Below, one piece after another: positions 62,105 through 64,000 of a stretch of DNA of 64,000 bases. Within the stretch, counting starts at the first letter, position 1. Each line of letters starts with the position of its first letter. Source of the stretch: Bacteroidia bacterium (GTDB taxonomy: Bacteria > Bacteroidota > Bacteroidia > J057 > JADKCL01); contig JACJYV010000003.1 of assembly GCA_020635905.1 (NCBI GenBank), forward strand, positions 434,001 to 498,000. The letters are read 5' to 3'. A program made the translations under genes and the position numbers. The notes below the pieces were generated by a model, which ran no database searches, was not told the DNA's origin, and saw only the letters and a list, made by a program, of their open reading frames with translations.

Positions 62105-63235
62105 ATGAAAAGATCCGTTTTCCTACTGCTTCTTTTGCTTCCTTTTCTCGCTCACTCTCAGGTGATTCACAGCCTTCAACTGGAAGTGGGCGGCCCAACC
62201 ATGGTGGGAGATATCCGTTATGAGGCCCAGTTTGTGGTAAAACCCTCCTATAGAATTGGGGCAAGTGCGGGATTTGGATTGTTTTCATTCTTCACCACTC
62301 CAGATGAGTTATTTCCCCCACCCCTGGTCGGGGCCACTTTCCTGGCGGGCAGAAACCGCCATTTCATAGAAATGGGTGCAACCGCGGGCATCATCCTCTA
62401 CCCTTCCGCAGATCAGCATGCTCCTGACTGGTTCCTCAGTCCCAACCTGGGATACAGATATGTTTCTCCCTCTCAACGGATTTTCCTGAGGGCCGGATTA
62501 TCCCCTATTTCCATTCATCCCTATCCTGTTACTTTACCCATGGGCTACCTGGGCGCAGGGTACACCTTTGGCAAAAAGGACCATCTTCCAGGAGAATTTC
62601 CTGCCCAGAAGATCGATCAGGGGAACAGAATTGGGATTGGAGTGGGATTGAATTTTGCTTCAGGAATTGGCAATAATCCTTTCCAGAACTATGAAGAATA
62701 TAACACAGAGGTTTATTCCATCAAGCGCAAGCTTTTTCCAGGTCCTTCAGTCAGAGTGAATTACACCCGCATGCTCAACCCCCATTTGGGCATTAAAACC
62801 ACGCTGCTGGCTCAGGAAAGCTATGAAACGGCTGAAGTAAATTACAAAATCGGGAGTAATGCAATCTCTCCTCACGTTCCACCTCCCTACGAAACCACCA
62901 GCATCCTGGGTCGCCAAACGGTAACTGCGCAACTGTTGGTTGGCCCTGAAATCTCCTTTGGGAATCAAATTCAGGCCTATATCGTACCCTCAGTTGGCTT
63001 TGCCATGGTCAATTCCACCCGCACCAAAGAAGGTTCCGTTTTCGACGAAAGGTCTGATACCCAGGCAGATTACGCTTTTTCACTCGAACTTGGGGGAAAA
63101 TTGAAGGCGGGGCCAGGTTGTATTGTCCTTTCCGGGGAGGGTTATTCGGGAATTGGGCGTGATACGGGATATAATAATTACAGCCTGGGCTTTGGCTATC
63201 TCAGGGCCTGGACGGGGTACGAATTCCATTTTTGA
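62105..63235 (+). CDS. Outer-membrane beta-barrel candidate
   Basis: ATG at 62105 opens the signal peptide (MKRSVFLLLLLLPFLAHSQ). 376 residues rich in alternating aromatic/Gly strands (LQLEVGGPTMVGDIRY, YRIGASAGFGLFSFF, LGYRYVSPS, GIGVGLNFASGIG) and ending with an aromatic residue (GYEFHF). That is consistent with a BAM-assembled beta-barrel of the outer-membrane beta-barrel (OMP_b-brl/PorV-like) kind. No function can be assigned. It is about 100 bases downstream of the VOC gene. Confidence 0.7.
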   Translation: MKRSVFLLLLLLPFLAHSQVIHSLQLEVGGPTMVGDIRYEAQFVVKPSYRIGASAGFGLFSFFTTPDELFPPPLVGATFLAGRNRHFIEMGATAGIILYPSADQHAPDWFLSPNLGYRYVSPSQRIFLRAGLSPISIHPYPVTLPMGYLGAGYTFGKKDHLPGEFPAQKIDQGNRIGIGVGLNFASGIGNNPFQNYEEYNTEVYSIKRKLFPGPSVRVNYTRMLNPHLGIKTTLLAQESYETAEVNYKIGSNAISPHVPPPYETTSILGRQTVTAQLLVGPEISFGNQIQAYIVPSVGFAMVNSTRTKEGSVFDERSDTQADYAFSLELGGKLKAGPGCIVLSGEGYSGIGRDTGYNNYSLGFGYLRAWTGYEFHF

Positions 63236-63483
63236 TCAAAACCTGTTCGTAAAATCCATCTTTAGCTAAATTTTTGTTCAATTCTGGCAAAAATCAGATG
63301 GTTTTTATGCAGAAAAAAATGTCACGGGATTTATACTATTTGTGGCAGAATTATCATTTCCCAAAACCTGCGTAACCCTGGAATCAAATTTGGCAACCAG
63401 ATTAATACTTTTCCCGGAGTTTGGAAGGTAACTTAAGGTAATTGCAAACCTGTACGGACTGAATTGAAAAAAATGGAGAATTT

Positions 63484-64000
63484 ATGTCCGGCTTACTGAA
63501 TGTCCATCATGTCTTGCAAGCCTCCCAGGCCATATCTGCGGAGACCAGTCTGGGTGGGCTTCTGAAAAAATCGCTGGAAATCAGCATAGAGCATGGCGGG
63601 GCTCAGGTTGGATGTATCCTCATTCACCAGGGCGACCGCATTTTGTTGGGGTCCTGTTGCCACCAGAAAGGCAAAACTGAGGTTCCCCCTGAACCTGTAC
63701 CTGTAAGCGGACCTGCCCACATCCCACAAAGTCTGATCAATTATGTGGCCCGCGAACGGGATTATGTGGTGTTGAATGATGTGCAGGCCCACAATCCGTT
63801 TCGCTCAGACCCGTATTTCAAACGAAACGCGCCAACGTCGCTCATGTGCCTGCCCATGGTTTCTGCACTGAGGTTGGTTGGGGTAATTTATCTGGAGAAA
63901 AAATACCGTCCCGGGCCCTTTTCCTGCAGCCAGGTCGGGATGATGAAGATGCTGAGCAGTCAGATTGGAGTTTCTATTCTGAATGCCCTGCTGATGAAGG
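63484..64000 (+). CDS. GAF-domain signalling protein (truncated by window end)
   Basis: The frame is closed at 63460 and the first Met is at 63484; 172 codons run to the window end without a stop. The sequence is one GAF domain starting almost at the N-terminus: MSGLLNVHHVLQASQAISAE, GGAQVGCILIH, PQSLINYVARERDYVVLND, PTSLMCLPMVSALRLVGVIY and SSQIGVSILNAL. This GAF variant is usually found in hybrid sensor kinases or kinase-like signalling proteins, so a kinase, PP2C or GGDEF module probably follows beyond the window. Confidence 0.75.
   Translation, partial: MSGLLNVHHVLQASQAISAETSLGGLLKKSLEISIEHGGAQVGCILIHQGDRILLGSCCHQKGKTEVPPEPVPVSGPAHIPQSLINYVARERDYVVLNDVQAHNPFRSDPYFKRNAPTSLMCLPMVSALRLVGVIYLEKKYRPGPFSCSQVGMMKMLSSQIGVSILNALLMK

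Overview
The window looks like chromosomal DNA of a member of the Bacteroidota, most likely a Saprospirales/Lewinella-type bacterium. The evidence is direct. At least six large secreted proteins end in type IX secretion system (T9SS) sorting tails or a gliding-motility C-terminal (CHU_C) domain. They are built from PKD, SprB, HYR, choice-of-anchor and lamin-tail modules. Regulation is by a LytS/LytTR pair with a periplasmic TPR sensor and by an ECF sigma factor with a membrane partner. Shine-Dalgarno sequences are mostly weak or absent, and several genes appear to start at TTG. I found no rRNA, tRNA, phage or CRISPR locus.

Layout. 1-5 kb: the 3' part of a T9SS-exported protein, then a 1.9-kb group II intron (leftward, with its reverse transcriptase/maturase) lodged exactly between two facing terminators. 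5-10.6 kb: a secreted alpha/beta-hydrolase-fold protein that has lost its nucleophile, a class IV aminotransferase, a VOC protein, and an A+T-richer leftward block of unrecognised genes. 10.7-12 kb: a non-coding block with two adjoining tandem arrays of exact 43-bp and 44-bp period. 12-20 kb: a SUI1/YciH factor overlapping a SanA-like gene, then a 2330-residue adhesin. 20-28 kb: an HTH regulator, a LytTR two-component pair, a MuiA-family protein, a LysE-type exporter and a FemAB/GNAT-like protein. 28-37 kb: a 16-PKD-domain secreted protein carrying a very recent 1-kb internal duplication, an extradiol dioxygenase, a thioredoxin-TPR protein, a Kelch protein and a small secreted protein. 37-42 kb: an ECF sigma factor with a membrane/TPR partner, divergent from a small unknown protein and a periplasmic TPR-CHAT protease. 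42-51 kb: Hsp20, an arylsulfotransferase-like protein, two more T9SS proteins and a large lipoprotein. 51-59 kb: housekeeping genes (OsmC, Nudix, TPR lipoprotein, GrpB, two acetyltransferases) and a full-length Lhr helicase. 59-61.3 kb: a two-gene RloA/RloB (AbiL-like) ATPase-Toprim module, probably anti-phage. 61.6-64 kb: a VOC protein, an outer-membrane barrel candidate, and the start of a GAF-domain signalling protein that runs off the window.

The most unusual items are four. (1) The 43/44-bp dyad arrays. (2) A family of intergenic arrays with exact 7-bp period, some arranged as inverted halves that could fold into long hairpins. (3) The CHAT protease / ECF sigma / membrane TPR partner neighbourhood, which could be a proteolysis-driven sigma-release circuit. 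(4) Nested domain insertions: a jelly-roll-like module in the same loop of two consecutive SprB repeats of one adhesin, and a lamin-tail domain inside a HYR domain of another secreted protein. All functional statements are from reading sequence and motif memory. No database search was possible.
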